Of a DNA stretch of 64,000 bases, positions 53,303-60,558 are shown piece after piece. The stretch covers positions 59,781 to 123,780 of the forward strand of contig NZ_RHHP01000005.1 of NCBI RefSeq assembly GCF_003710815.1. Reading direction: 5' to 3'. Within the stretch, counting starts at the first letter, position 1, and every line of letters starts with the position of its first letter. Source of the stretch: Brevibacillus centrosporus (lineage in GTDB: Bacteria > Bacillota > Bacilli > Brevibacillales > Brevibacillaceae). The translations under genes were made by a program, and so were the position numbers. The notes under the pieces were generated by a model that was not told the DNA's origin, made no database searches, and saw only the letters and a list, made by a program, of their open reading frames with translations.

Positions 53303-53944
53303 ATGACAATAAGCAATTTCGAAATGGCCCTTTATACAATATTGCTGGTTATTCCCGGCTTCTCAATGAGCTTCGCATATGGAATTTTCGTACCGCAACG
53401 GGACAAGGTTTATCAACCCGCATTTCTAAGATTTCTCTTTTTTAGTTGTGTAAACTTTGTTATCTGGTGGCCTCTTATTTACCGTTTGACTAAAGAAACC
53501 TATTGGATTGATCATCCCTATAGGTGGTCCTTCGTTATTATAGCAATCCTAATCATCTCGCCATTCGTTATTGGGGGAGTGATAGGTTTTGCTACAAGAA
53601 AAGAGTGGTTCAGGAAGATACAAGCTAAGCTGAAAATTGATACCATTCATCCGATTCCTACTGCTTGGGATTATATTATGGATAAGCCGTCTTGGCTGAT
53701 AGTGACACTTAAAGACGGCGGGGTTATCTATGGTAGGTATTCGGCTAATTCCTTTGCTTCGTCCGTTCCCACCGAAAAAGACATCTTCATTGAGAAAATC
53801 TATGTCCCATCTGAATCGGGAGAGTGGGTCCCAGTCGAACGTTCAGCAGGCATGTGGATCCCTGGAGATCAAATAGCTCATATTGAATTTGTGCAGCTGG
53901 ATGAAATCAAGCACTACTCTAAGGGGGTGAATCAAAATGAGTGA
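53303..53944 (+). CDS. DUF6338 family membrane protein
   Basis: A 213-residue protein with three N-terminal hydrophobic segments and a soluble C-terminal domain (WDYIMDKPSWLIVTLKDGGVIYGRYSANSFAS) of the DUF6338 type. Family function unknown; members occur in phage and genomic islands. GGAGGAG precedes ATG 53303. It overlaps the next small gene by 8 bp, and the two are probably co-expressed as an accessory (moron-like) unit at the prophage edge. Confidence 0.75.
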   Translation: MTISNFEMALYTILLVIPGFSMSFAYGIFVPQRDKVYQPAFLRFLFFSCVNFVIWWPLIYRLTKETYWIDHPYRWSFVIIAILIISPFVIGGVIGFATRKEWFRKIQAKLKIDTIHPIPTAWDYIMDKPSWLIVTLKDGGVIYGRYSANSFASSVPTEKDIFIEKIYVPSESGEWVPVERSAGMWIPGDQIAHIEFVQLDEIKHYSKGVNQNE

Positions 53945-54098
53945 AAGAAAGGTCTTGAATGAAGGATACAAGCCTAGTACGAACTATGGGCATCAACCCA
54001 GTGGATCTGAGCAAAGAGGGCACCAGCCCGCAGCACAGGGCGGTGGTTCTCAAAAACCTCCTTCAAATGTCTCTAGTGTTCAACGCCCAAATAAGTAA
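53937..54098 (+). CDS. Small Gly/Pro/Gln-rich protein
   Basis: A 53-residue polar protein (MSERKVLNEGYKPSTNYGHQP...) with tandem GYxP/GHQP patterns and no hydrophobic segment. ATG 53937 lies inside the end of the DUF6338 gene behind AAGGGGG. Such low-complexity partners are often found after DUF6338 genes. Function unknown. Confidence 0.65.
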   Translation: MSERKVLNEGYKPSTNYGHQPSGSEQRGHQPAAQGGGSQKPPSNVSSVQRPNK

Positions 54099-54191
54099 AA
54101 TGCCTAGGATTATTTGCGGAGATTTCAAAGGCTCTACACAGAACAAGACACTTTTCCCGGTGTATAGTTATAGCATAGAAAATGATTCGAG

Positions 54192-54214
54192 AGCCGCCTT
54201 CGGGTGGCTTTTAT
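54192..54214 (+). terminator. Intrinsic terminator after the DUF6338 unit
   Basis: AGCCGCC (54192-54198), TTCG loop, GGTGGCT (54203-54209), then TTTTAT. Confidence 0.85.
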
Positions 54215-54245
54215 GTTTTCTATAGACCTTTAATCGAGAAGTGGA

Positions 54246-54535
54246 CGATGATGGCGTTATAGTGGCGCCTAGTCCGAGTGAGTCTGTGCCGTCTTTACGG
54301 CAGAGAGCAGGGAACGCTCGCGATCGGGCCAGCAAACCGGGGAAGCGAAGCCATGGGCACGAGTAGAGGGTTAGAGGTGCCCCCGAAAATAGGATAACGA
54401 ATACTCCACTCCTGGTTGCTGCTTGGACCGACGCACACTTGCAGCAGCTCATACCCGACTACCTGGGCCAGCCGCGACCGTAGCGGCCAAAGGAGTGGAT
54501 CACGGCGGCTGCCTCACGCCGAAGTAAGTGAGGTT
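54246..54535 (+). ncRNA. Structured non-coding RNA candidate, possibly HEARO/omegaRNA-like
   Basis: This 290-nt stretch has no credible ORF but many nested stems: TGCCGT/ACGGCA (54287-54302), GGGCAC/GTGCCC (54355-54382), CCACTCCT/AGGAGTGG (54406-54413 with 54491-54498) enclosing GTTGCTGC/GCAGCAGC (54415-54448) and CCGC-GACCGTA-GCGG (54472-54486), then CGGCG/CGCCG (54503-54521). It is more GC-rich than its neighbours. From memory, the GCGACCGTAG loop and GACCGACGCAC segment recall parts of IscB-associated omegaRNA (HEARO), but no IscB or TnpB gene is near. The strand and ends are guesses. Confidence 0.5.
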
Positions 54536-54599
54536 AATCAAAAAGTAACAGGAAAAGACTTCCTTTTGCCGAATTATGTAGGTGAAAGGAGGTGGAACC

Positions 54600-54857
54600 A
54601 TGACGCCTGAACAAAGAAACCAAGCTAGACTTGACTTGTTAAAAGAATTGTACGACTACCATTTCCAAAACGGCGGTCGCGCTGCTTCAATTAACACCGA
54701 AAAAGAAGGTAAAACCGATAACGAGCTCGTAACAGCTATACAATACCTTGATGACAAGAATCTGATTGAAGGTAAAATTCTACACAGGGCTGCATATCAA
54801 GCCAAAATCACTGCATATGGTATTGATTTGATCGAATCAGGAGGCAGTCTGAGATAA
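54600..54857 (+). CDS. Small winged-helix-like phage protein (YjcQ-type)
   Basis: An 85-residue protein. The order helix, SINTEKEGKTDNELVTAIQYLDDKNLIEGKILH, ITAYGIDLIE resembles the winged-helix YjcQ family found in prophages. ATG 54600 with AAAGGAGG 8 nt upstream. May bind DNA; target unknown. A terminator follows directly. Confidence 0.7.
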   Translation: MTPEQRNQARLDLLKELYDYHFQNGGRAASINTEKEGKTDNELVTAIQYLDDKNLIEGKILHRAAYQAKITAYGIDLIESGGSLR

Positions 54858-54880
54858 GCACCCACGCGGTGCTTTTTCTT
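54856..54880 (+). terminator. Intrinsic terminator
   Basis: AAGCACC (54856-54862) pairs with GGTGCTT (54868-54874), followed by TTTCTTTT. Confidence 0.85.
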
Positions 54881-54883
54881 TTG

Positions 54884-54917
54884 CAAAAAAAGAACCACCG
54901 GCCAGGGTGGTTCTCAA
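54884..54917 (-). terminator. Intrinsic terminator for the YjzC-like gene
   Basis: GAACCACC (54892-54899) pairs with GGTGGTTC (54906-54913); on the minus strand a T-run of about seven follows. Confidence 0.85.
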
Positions 54918-54925
54918 AGAAAATG

Positions 54926-55111
54926 TTACTTATCACCTTTGTGCTTTGTTTTATCAGCGAGGATGTATCGTTCTCCTGGATTTTGGGTCGGAGGTAGGGG
55001 TTTATCTTTAGTTGAGGTTACCTCTCGTCCTTTGTCTCCTCCTCTAGGACCGACTACTTTGTATTGTCCCGATTCAGGTGCTGGTTGTCCGGGTTTAAGT
55101 TTATCTGGCAT
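54926..55111 (-). CDS. YjzC family protein
   Basis: A 61-residue hydrophilic protein. KPGQPAPESGQYKVVGPRGG and the C-terminal PTQNPGERYILADKTKHK resemble the YjzC family of small Bacillus proteins of unknown function. AAAGGAGG lies upstream of the ATG. It is the only minus-strand gene in this part of the prophage and has its own terminator, so it may be expressed in the lysogen. Confidence 0.75.
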   Translation of the reverse strand: MPDKLKPGQPAPESGQYKVVGPRGGDKGREVTSTKDKPLPPTQNPGERYILADKTKHKGDK

Positions 55112-55177
55112 ATTGACTCACCTCCTTTATTTTACAAATTTCAACATGATTGAGATTTATCCTCTACGAAAAAAACG

Positions 55178-55340
55178 ACTGTACTCTAATTAGCGGACAG
55201 TCACCGTATAAAAGCCTTATGTATCAAGGCTTCAAAGCCCACTGTACTCTAATTAGAGGATAGTCGCGACTGTACTCTAATCCGCGGACAGTTCTGTACT
55301 CTACGTAGAGGACAGTACTGTACTCTAATCCGCGGACAGT
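55178..55340. repeat. Five 24-bp palindromic repeats (iteron-like array)
   Basis: Units at 55178-55201, 55241-55264, 55269-55292, 55293-55316 and 55317-55340; the last three are perfectly contiguous. The pattern is ACTGT-A-CTCTA-NN-TAGAG-G-ACAGT with inner variants. A hairpin AAGCCTT/AAGGCTT lies between the first two. No ORF runs through. They may be operator or origin sites of the phage. Confidence 0.9.
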
Positions 55341-55476
55341 CAAACTTTTTCCTTCATTAGAGCGCGATGCCTAAAGAAAAGATTAAAGAAAAGATTAAAG
55401 AAATATACTCGCGACACTGTCACTCGTAGTAGAGTGATTTTTTTATTTGATAGAGGAGTGGGAGGAATGAGGCGCT

Positions 55477-55704
55477 ATGAATAATCCGGTAGAGCAGATT
55501 GTAAGTCATCTTGAAGAAATCAATCTGAGCATCAAAGAGGTATCGAACACAGGTAATGGTATCGAAGATGAAAAGATGTTCTGTACGTTAATGCAGGCTA
55601 AGTCGACCGCGCTATTGGCATTGGTACAAGCAGAAGCCAATGCCATGAGAAGCAGTCCATTGGTGTACAGCTTCGGACCTGATGTGAAGGTGGAGAGGAT
55701 ATAG
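55477..55704 (+). CDS. Phage protein of unknown function, 75 residues
   Basis: A small acidic helical protein (MNNPVEQIVSHLEEINLSIKEV...) with heptad-like spacing in the first 30 residues. GGGAGG lies 15 nt before the ATG. It is followed after one base by a small lipoprotein gene, probably co-transcribed. No recognised family. Confidence 0.65.
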   Translation: MNNPVEQIVSHLEEINLSIKEVSNTGNGIEDEKMFCTLMQAKSTALLALVQAEANAMRSSPLVYSFGPDVKVERI

Positions 55705-55705
55705 C

Positions 55706-56008
55706 ATGAACAAATCCATACTACTCTTTTTGCTACTGGTGCTGATCCTATCGGGGTGTGGAACAAGTAGAGAGTTTCTTGTCGTGAAGTACAACGATCA
55801 AGGCAAGGCGATTACCAGCTATCACGTCAAAGGATTCCAGCCTACCAAGAATGAGGATGGCGTATCGTTCTTTATGACTCATGGACGCGATCAACAGTTC
55901 ATTCAAATGAGTGGCAATGTGGACGTCATCGAAGTAACAGGAACTGATGTGAAGGAGGTCATGTCTAAGGCGGGCATTGATTCTAAGACTCAAGACGCTG
56001 TTAACTAA
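55706..56008 (+). CDS. Small phage-encoded lipoprotein
   Basis: A 100-residue protein with signal MNKSILLFLLLVLILSGC; the lipobox LSGC puts Cys18 at the lipid site. The mature part (SREFLVVKYNDQGKAITSYHVKGF...) is a short beta-rich domain. GGAGAGG precedes the ATG. Surface lipoproteins carried by prophages can act in superinfection exclusion, but nothing here proves that. Confidence 0.7.
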   Translation: MNKSILLFLLLVLILSGCGTSREFLVVKYNDQGKAITSYHVKGFQPTKNEDGVSFFMTHGRDQQFIQMSGNVDVIEVTGTDVKEVMSKAGIDSKTQDAVN

Positions 56009-56087
56009 TCACGATTTAAACAACGTTTAAGGCGAGGGTATATACGAGTACCCAGCAACTGCAAAGCACTCATTCTGTTGATTCACG

Positions 56088-56145
56088 GGTCCTCCTAGAG
56101 ACCTAAAAGCCTGCGGGTGCGCGTGAGCCCGAAATTGCGCTAGAT
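56088..56145. other. Candidate cos/packaging region upstream of terS
   Basis: The 270 bp before terS contain no gene. GGGTCCTCCTAGAGACC is followed by a GC-rich stretch with CGGGTGCGCGTGAGCCCG (imperfect palindrome), then AT-rich DNA with GATCACCTGAGATGAC and CATCTGATGACCTG. Lambda-type phages have cos next to terS, so the site may lie here; no overhang can be defined. Confidence 0.35.
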
Positions 56146-56281
56146 TTTTTTGAAAAAATTTACTTTCGCTTTTGCTTAACCCGATCACCTGAGATGACAT
56201 TTTTTAATTTTGACTTCATCTGATGACCTGAAAATCGGTACCACTAAAATACATGCTTAAAAAGAAAGTGAGGTGGGAAAA

Positions 56282-56809
56282 TTGGCGAGACCAAAGGCGA
56301 AACCAGAGAAGTTACAAGATAAAGAAATACTGACGTCAGAATTGGCGGCGATTGTAGGGAAGACTCCCCAATGGATACGCCAATTAACGAGAGAAAAAGT
56401 ACTGAAACAGGTAAGCAGAGGCAAGTACAGTCTGGGGGAAGCAATTCAGGCGTACTGTGAGCATGTTTCCGGCGGAAAAGAAGAAGAGCAGAGGCCGCGT
56501 CTGATCGATTTTAAAACTCAGCATGAGAAGACAAAGGCTGAGAAAGCTGAGTTGGAGCTGGAGCAAATGAAAGGAAACCTCCACGCAGCTGCGGACGTTG
56601 AGCGGTTGCTGTCTGATCTTATCCTGACAACAAAGTCAAGGCTGCTTGGGGTTCCGAGCCGAATTGCAACAGAGTGTGAAAACGAATCGGCCGAGGTTGT
56701 AGAGGCGATCGTCCAGCGGGAGATTGAAACCGCGCTGTCTGCTATGGCGAAGTATACCCCAGATAAGATTGGGGGCGAAATAGATCATGGTAGTCCACAA
56801 GACGATTGA
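56282..56809 (+). CDS. terS: Phage terminase small subunit (Nu1-like)
   Basis: About 175 residues. The N-terminal HTH reads ILTSELAAIVGKTPQWIRQLTREKVLKQVSRGKYSLGEAIQAYCEHV, as in lambda gpNu1-type small subunits; a long helical region (KTQHEKTKAEKAELELEQMKG) follows. It recognises the packaging site and recruits TerL. TTG 56282 with GAGGTG 6 nt upstream is the likely start; GTG 56273 is possible. It overlaps terL by 23 bp. Confidence 0.88.
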   Translation: MARPKAKPEKLQDKEILTSELAAIVGKTPQWIRQLTREKVLKQVSRGKYSLGEAIQAYCEHVSGGKEEEQRPRLIDFKTQHEKTKAEKAELELEQMKGNLHAAADVERLLSDLILTTKSRLLGVPSRIATECENESAEVVEAIVQREIETALSAMAKYTPDKIGGEIDHGSPQDD

Positions 56810-58637
56810 CCTATTTGTCCGGGCAAATAAGCAATGGGAGCCGAAAAGGCGGCTTACCGTCTCCGAATGGGCTGACATGAATCGTGTTTTGACCACAGAA
56901 AGCAGCGCAGAGGCAGGCCCATGGCGGACCGACCGGGCGCCTTACCAGCGTGAAATCATGGACTCAATTGAGAACTGGGAAGAAGTCGCGATTATGGCAT
57001 CTGCCCAGGTCGGAAAAACGGAATTCCTTTTGAACGTAACAGGATCGTACATCGATCAAGAGCCATGCCCGATCATGCACGTTTTGCCCAATGAAGATTT
57101 GATCCAGGCATACTCAAAAAAAAGGCTTACACCTATGATTAACAGCAGCGATGTGCTACGTAATAAGATCGGGGTTGCTAAATCCCGAGACAGCAGTAAC
57201 ACGATTGAAGAAAAGTCATTCCCTGGCGGGTATGTAACGATCGTAGGGGCGAACGCCCCAGCTGGATTGTCATCCAGACCTGTACAAATTGTCCTATGTG
57301 ACGAAGTGGACAGGTTTCCCATATCGTCAGGTAAAGAGGGCGATCCCATCTCTCTTGCCATTGCCCGTACCAAAACATTCCGCCACAAGCGCAGGCATCT
57401 TTTTGTTTCAACTCCGGTTGAAAAAGAAACCTCACGGATCTATCAACTGTATGAGGATAGCACAATGGAGCAGTGGTGTTTACCGTGTCCCCACTGCGGG
57501 GAGCTGCAACCACTACGGTTTAAGAACGGGATCGTCTACGAGCACTATGTTTCAGAGAGTGGAGAGATTGTCGTCACAAAAGCCGATCACCGTTGCGCAT
57601 ACTGTGGAATGCTTGGCTCAGAGAAGGAATGGAAACGTGGCGAGGGAAAGTGGATACCCCGTAAACAACATTCGAGCCGACGTGGTTTTCATATCAATCA
57701 GCTTTCCAGCCCGTGGTCAGATTGGCGCGAGGTTGCGAAGGCTTTTTTGGTTGCAAAAAGAGAGGGCATCGACAAGCTGAAAGTTTTTGTCAACACAGTA
57801 TTGGGTGAACCGTGGGAAACCAAGGAGAAAGGTGTGAACGAAAAGACTCTGGCGGCTCGTCGAGAAACATATGCCTACGATGTACCAGCCGAAGTGAAGG
57901 TAATCACAGCGGCAGTCGATACCCAAGACGACCGTTTTGAGATAGAAGTCAGGGGCTGGGGGGCTGGAAAAGAATCATGGGGGATCGAATATCACCGCAT
58001 TTACGGTAATTTGGATAAGCCAGAAATCTGGAAGCAACTTGACGAGTTTCTCTGTCGTTCATGGCTTGGGGAAAACGGAAGAGAATACCGAATTATCGGC
58101 GCTTGTATTGACTCAGGTGGGCACTTCACGAAAGAGGTTTATGAGTTCACACGAGCGCGCAATTACAGGCACATTTACGCCATTAAAGGGCAAGGTATCA
58201 GCCCGAAAACAGCCAAACAAGTTCCATTCATCTACAAAAAATCCAAAACTCAACTCGAAGGAGCTGTACTCTGGATGCTTGGCGTAGATGACGGCAAGGT
58301 TAAAGTGTTCGACAGTCTCAACGTTCAGGAGCCAGGACCACTTTACTGTCACTTTCCAGGCGAGGACAAGGGTTACACCGAAGAGTATTTCCTTGGCCTA
58401 ACTGCTGAAGCTCCTGTTTATCAGACTATTGGGGGAAGGAAGTACAAGACATGGAAGAAAATCCGTGATCGAAATGAGCCTTTTGACCTTGCCGTATACA
58501 ACCGGGCAGTGATCGAAATACTGCGCCCGAATCTATCGCTACCAATTGAGCGCCAGCCGAATGGTCCGAAGGTGACGCCTGGTGGAACTGTGGTAGGTAA
58601 GAAACGCCGAAAACAAGGCGTTTCGAGTAGCATCTAG
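56787..58637 (+). CDS. terL: Phage terminase large subunit (GpA family)
   Basis: A 616-residue packaging motor and nuclease. The ATPase has ASAQVGKT (residues 71-78) as the Walker A variant and V-L-C-D-E-V-D-R as Walker B near residue 170. The zinc-finger-like CPHCGELQ and CAYCGML cysteine pairs and TAAVDTQDDRFEIEVRGWG at the start of the nuclease domain are typical of lambda GpA. Full length. It packages DNA into the prohead. Confidence 0.95.
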   Translation: MVVHKTIDLFVRANKQWEPKRRLTVSEWADMNRVLTTESSAEAGPWRTDRAPYQREIMDSIENWEEVAIMASAQVGKTEFLLNVTGSYIDQEPCPIMHVLPNEDLIQAYSKKRLTPMINSSDVLRNKIGVAKSRDSSNTIEEKSFPGGYVTIVGANAPAGLSSRPVQIVLCDEVDRFPISSGKEGDPISLAIARTKTFRHKRRHLFVSTPVEKETSRIYQLYEDSTMEQWCLPCPHCGELQPLRFKNGIVYEHYVSESGEIVVTKADHRCAYCGMLGSEKEWKRGEGKWIPRKQHSSRRGFHINQLSSPWSDWREVAKAFLVAKREGIDKLKVFVNTVLGEPWETKEKGVNEKTLAARRETYAYDVPAEVKVITAAVDTQDDRFEIEVRGWGAGKESWGIEYHRIYGNLDKPEIWKQLDEFLCRSWLGENGREYRIIGACIDSGGHFTKEVYEFTRARNYRHIYAIKGQGISPKTAKQVPFIYKKSKTQLEGAVLWMLGVDDGKVKVFDSLNVQEPGPLYCHFPGEDKGYTEEYFLGLTAEAPVYQTIGGRKYKTWKKIRDRNEPFDLAVYNRAVIEILRPNLSLPIERQPNGPKVTPGGTVVGKKRRKQGVSSSI

Positions 58638-58663
58638 CTCATTAGAAGGGAGGTGAAAGGATA

Positions 58664-58891
58664 ATGCCGAGAATGACGCTTGAAGAAGCGAGAGCCATGT
58701 ACAAACTGTGGTCGGATGCGGAAAGAGCACTTGCATCTTCGCAGTCCTATACGTTTGCTGGGAAATCATTGACCAGATCTGATATGAGTACAGTGCTGGA
58801 GCGGAAAAAATACTATGGGCGCATTTGCGACGAACTGGAGACAGGTCGCCGACGTTCAAAAGTGCGCAGCATTACTCCGTTTGACCTATGA
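58664..58891 (+). CDS. DUF6148 / gpW-like head-tail joining protein
   Basis: A 75-residue protein. MTLEEARAMYKLWSDAERALASSQSYTFAGKSLTRSDM is the typical gpW/DUF6148 pattern (helix, beta hairpin with G-K-S-L-T-R, helix). In lambda the gene between terL and portal stabilises filled heads. GGGAGGTG precedes the ATG; the stop overlaps the portal start by 4 bp. Confidence 0.85.
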   Translation: MPRMTLEEARAMYKLWSDAERALASSQSYTFAGKSLTRSDMSTVLERKKYYGRICDELETGRRRSKVRSITPFDL

Positions 58892-60558
58892 ACAAACTAG
58901 ATCGTGCTATCGGGATGGTATTTCCGGAATGGGCAGAGCGTAGAGCAGCTGCACGAACAGAGGCAGCCAGGCATGAAGCAGTTCAAAACCTGCTTTCTAG
59001 TTATGGAAAAGGTTACGGCAGGCACGGTGCCAGTCAAACAAAGAAATCCATGGTCATGTGGCAAACGGATGTAGGTGATGCCGATGTGGATATCCACGAT
59101 AATCTTGAACGCTTGCGTGCGCGGGCGCGAGATTTGCACATGGGCTCAGACATCGTAGCTGCTGCGCACAAAGGACTGCGCACAAATATAGTTGGTACAG
59201 GACTTAGGCTGAAGCCTGCATTTGACTCAAAGTATCTCAAACTTAGCAAGAAGGATGAAGAGAGGCTGCGAGACAGCATCTACAGGGAGTGGTCGATGTG
59301 GGCCGAAACAACCAGATGTGATGCCGCGGGACTCAATGATTTCTATGAGTTGCAGTCGCTCGCATTTTTGTCAACGCTCATGAGTGGTGATGTTTTTGCC
59401 TTAATGCCCATGCTGCCACGCAAACATTCTGTTTATGATTTACGAATCAACCTCATTGAAGCAGATCGCTGCGACACGCCGGAGCCTAAGGCTCTTCTTA
59501 ACCCTGAACGAATTCAGTCCGGGGTGGAGGTTGATGCTGATGGAATGGTGGTAGCCTATCATTTTTCCAACAGGCACCCCGGAAGCGACCGAGTAGCTGT
59601 ATCACCGCATGAATGGGTGAGGGTTGAGAAGTACGGAGAACTCACCGGACGACTTAATGTCATCCACTTATTTGAGGCTGAGAGGCCGGGGCAGCGCCGG
59701 GGGATACCTATTATTTCTCCAATCATTGAATCCCTCAAGCAACTTGACCAATATACCGAAGCTGAGTTGATGGCAGCTGTTATCGCAGCCATGTACACCG
59801 TTTTTGTCAAATCGCCTGCCGAAGATGACGACTATATGCACGGGATGGAGGAACCTGAAACTGACAACCAGTACCAGGAACCAATTCCAGGAACGGGTGG
59901 TAGCAACGTCAAGATGGGGCGCGGGGCAATTGTCTACCTTGACCCGGGAGAGGAAGTCCAGTTTGCGAATCCTACACGACCAAATCCTGACTATGTGGGA
60001 TTCGTAAATGCACTGCTCCGGCAGATTGCTGCGGCACTGGAACTACCCTTTGAGATTTTGACCAAACAGTTCACGTCTTCGTACTCCGCAAGTCGTGGAG
60101 CTCTGTTAGAGGCGTGGAAGATGTACAAAATGCGTAGGTCTTGGCTTGCTAAGTCATTTTGCCAGCCTATCTACGAAGAGTGGTTTGTTGAGGCAGTCAC
60201 GAAAGGACGCATTGACGCGCCGGGTATCTTTGATGATCCGGCTATTTTTCATGCCTACACGCGTGCGGAATGGCATGGACCAAGCCAAGGTTTGCTCGAC
60301 CCAACGAAAGAAGTTGACGCTGCGGTTACACGCATCGAAAACAACTTCTCGACGGCCGAGCGCGAAACAGCCGAGTTAACAGGTGGATCGTGGGAACAAA
60401 ACATTGAGCAGCGAGCATATGAAAAAACACGCCTGGCGGATTTAGGTCTTTCAAGTAATACCAGCGTGACGCCACAACAACGGGATAACGGAAATTTGGA
60501 AGATGATTCAGAAGATGATTCGGAAGGAGGTGAAAAAGAAAATGCCAAAAAAAATTAA
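58888..60558 (+). CDS. Phage portal protein (lambda family)
   Basis: A 556-residue protein that forms the dodecameric DNA channel of the head. RARARDLHMGSDIVAAAHKGLRTNIVGTGLRLKP, HVIHLFEAERPGQRRGIP-like sequence and AAALELPFEILTKQFTSSYSASRGALLEAWKMYKMRR are hallmarks of lambda gpB-type portals. The C-terminus is acidic. Its end overlaps the protease start by 17 bp. Confidence 0.95.
   Translation: MNKLDRAIGMVFPEWAERRAAARTEAARHEAVQNLLSSYGKGYGRHGASQTKKSMVMWQTDVGDADVDIHDNLERLRARARDLHMGSDIVAAAHKGLRTNIVGTGLRLKPAFDSKYLKLSKKDEERLRDSIYREWSMWAETTRCDAAGLNDFYELQSLAFLSTLMSGDVFALMPMLPRKHSVYDLRINLIEADRCDTPEPKALLNPERIQSGVEVDADGMVVAYHFSNRHPGSDRVAVSPHEWVRVEKYGELTGRLNVIHLFEAERPGQRRGIPIISPIIESLKQLDQYTEAELMAAVIAAMYTVFVKSPAEDDDYMHGMEEPETDNQYQEPIPGTGGSNVKMGRGAIVYLDPGEEVQFANPTRPNPDYVGFVNALLRQIAAALELPFEILTKQFTSSYSASRGALLEAWKMYKMRRSWLAKSFCQPIYEEWFVEAVTKGRIDAPGIFDDPAIFHAYTRAEWHGPSQGLLDPTKEVDAAVTRIENNFSTAERETAELTGGSWEQNIEQRAYEKTRLADLGLSSNTSVTPQQRDNGNLEDDSEDDSEGGEKENAKKN

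Noticed and set aside
53102..53339. Extended 152-residue GerE fusion
   Set aside because: Residues before the KPLL block have no similarity to GerE and no ribosome binding site lies before any upstream start; the extension is chance open frame in prophage DNA.
55178..55340. Possible mini-CRISPR
   Set aside because: Repeats are palindromic, three are contiguous, intervals are 0-39 bp and irregular; this fits protein-binding iterons better.
55366..55431. 20-codon ORF with KIKEK repeats
   Set aside because: Starts without a ribosome binding site and the lysine repeats arise from a short A-rich tandem sequence; may be a remnant.
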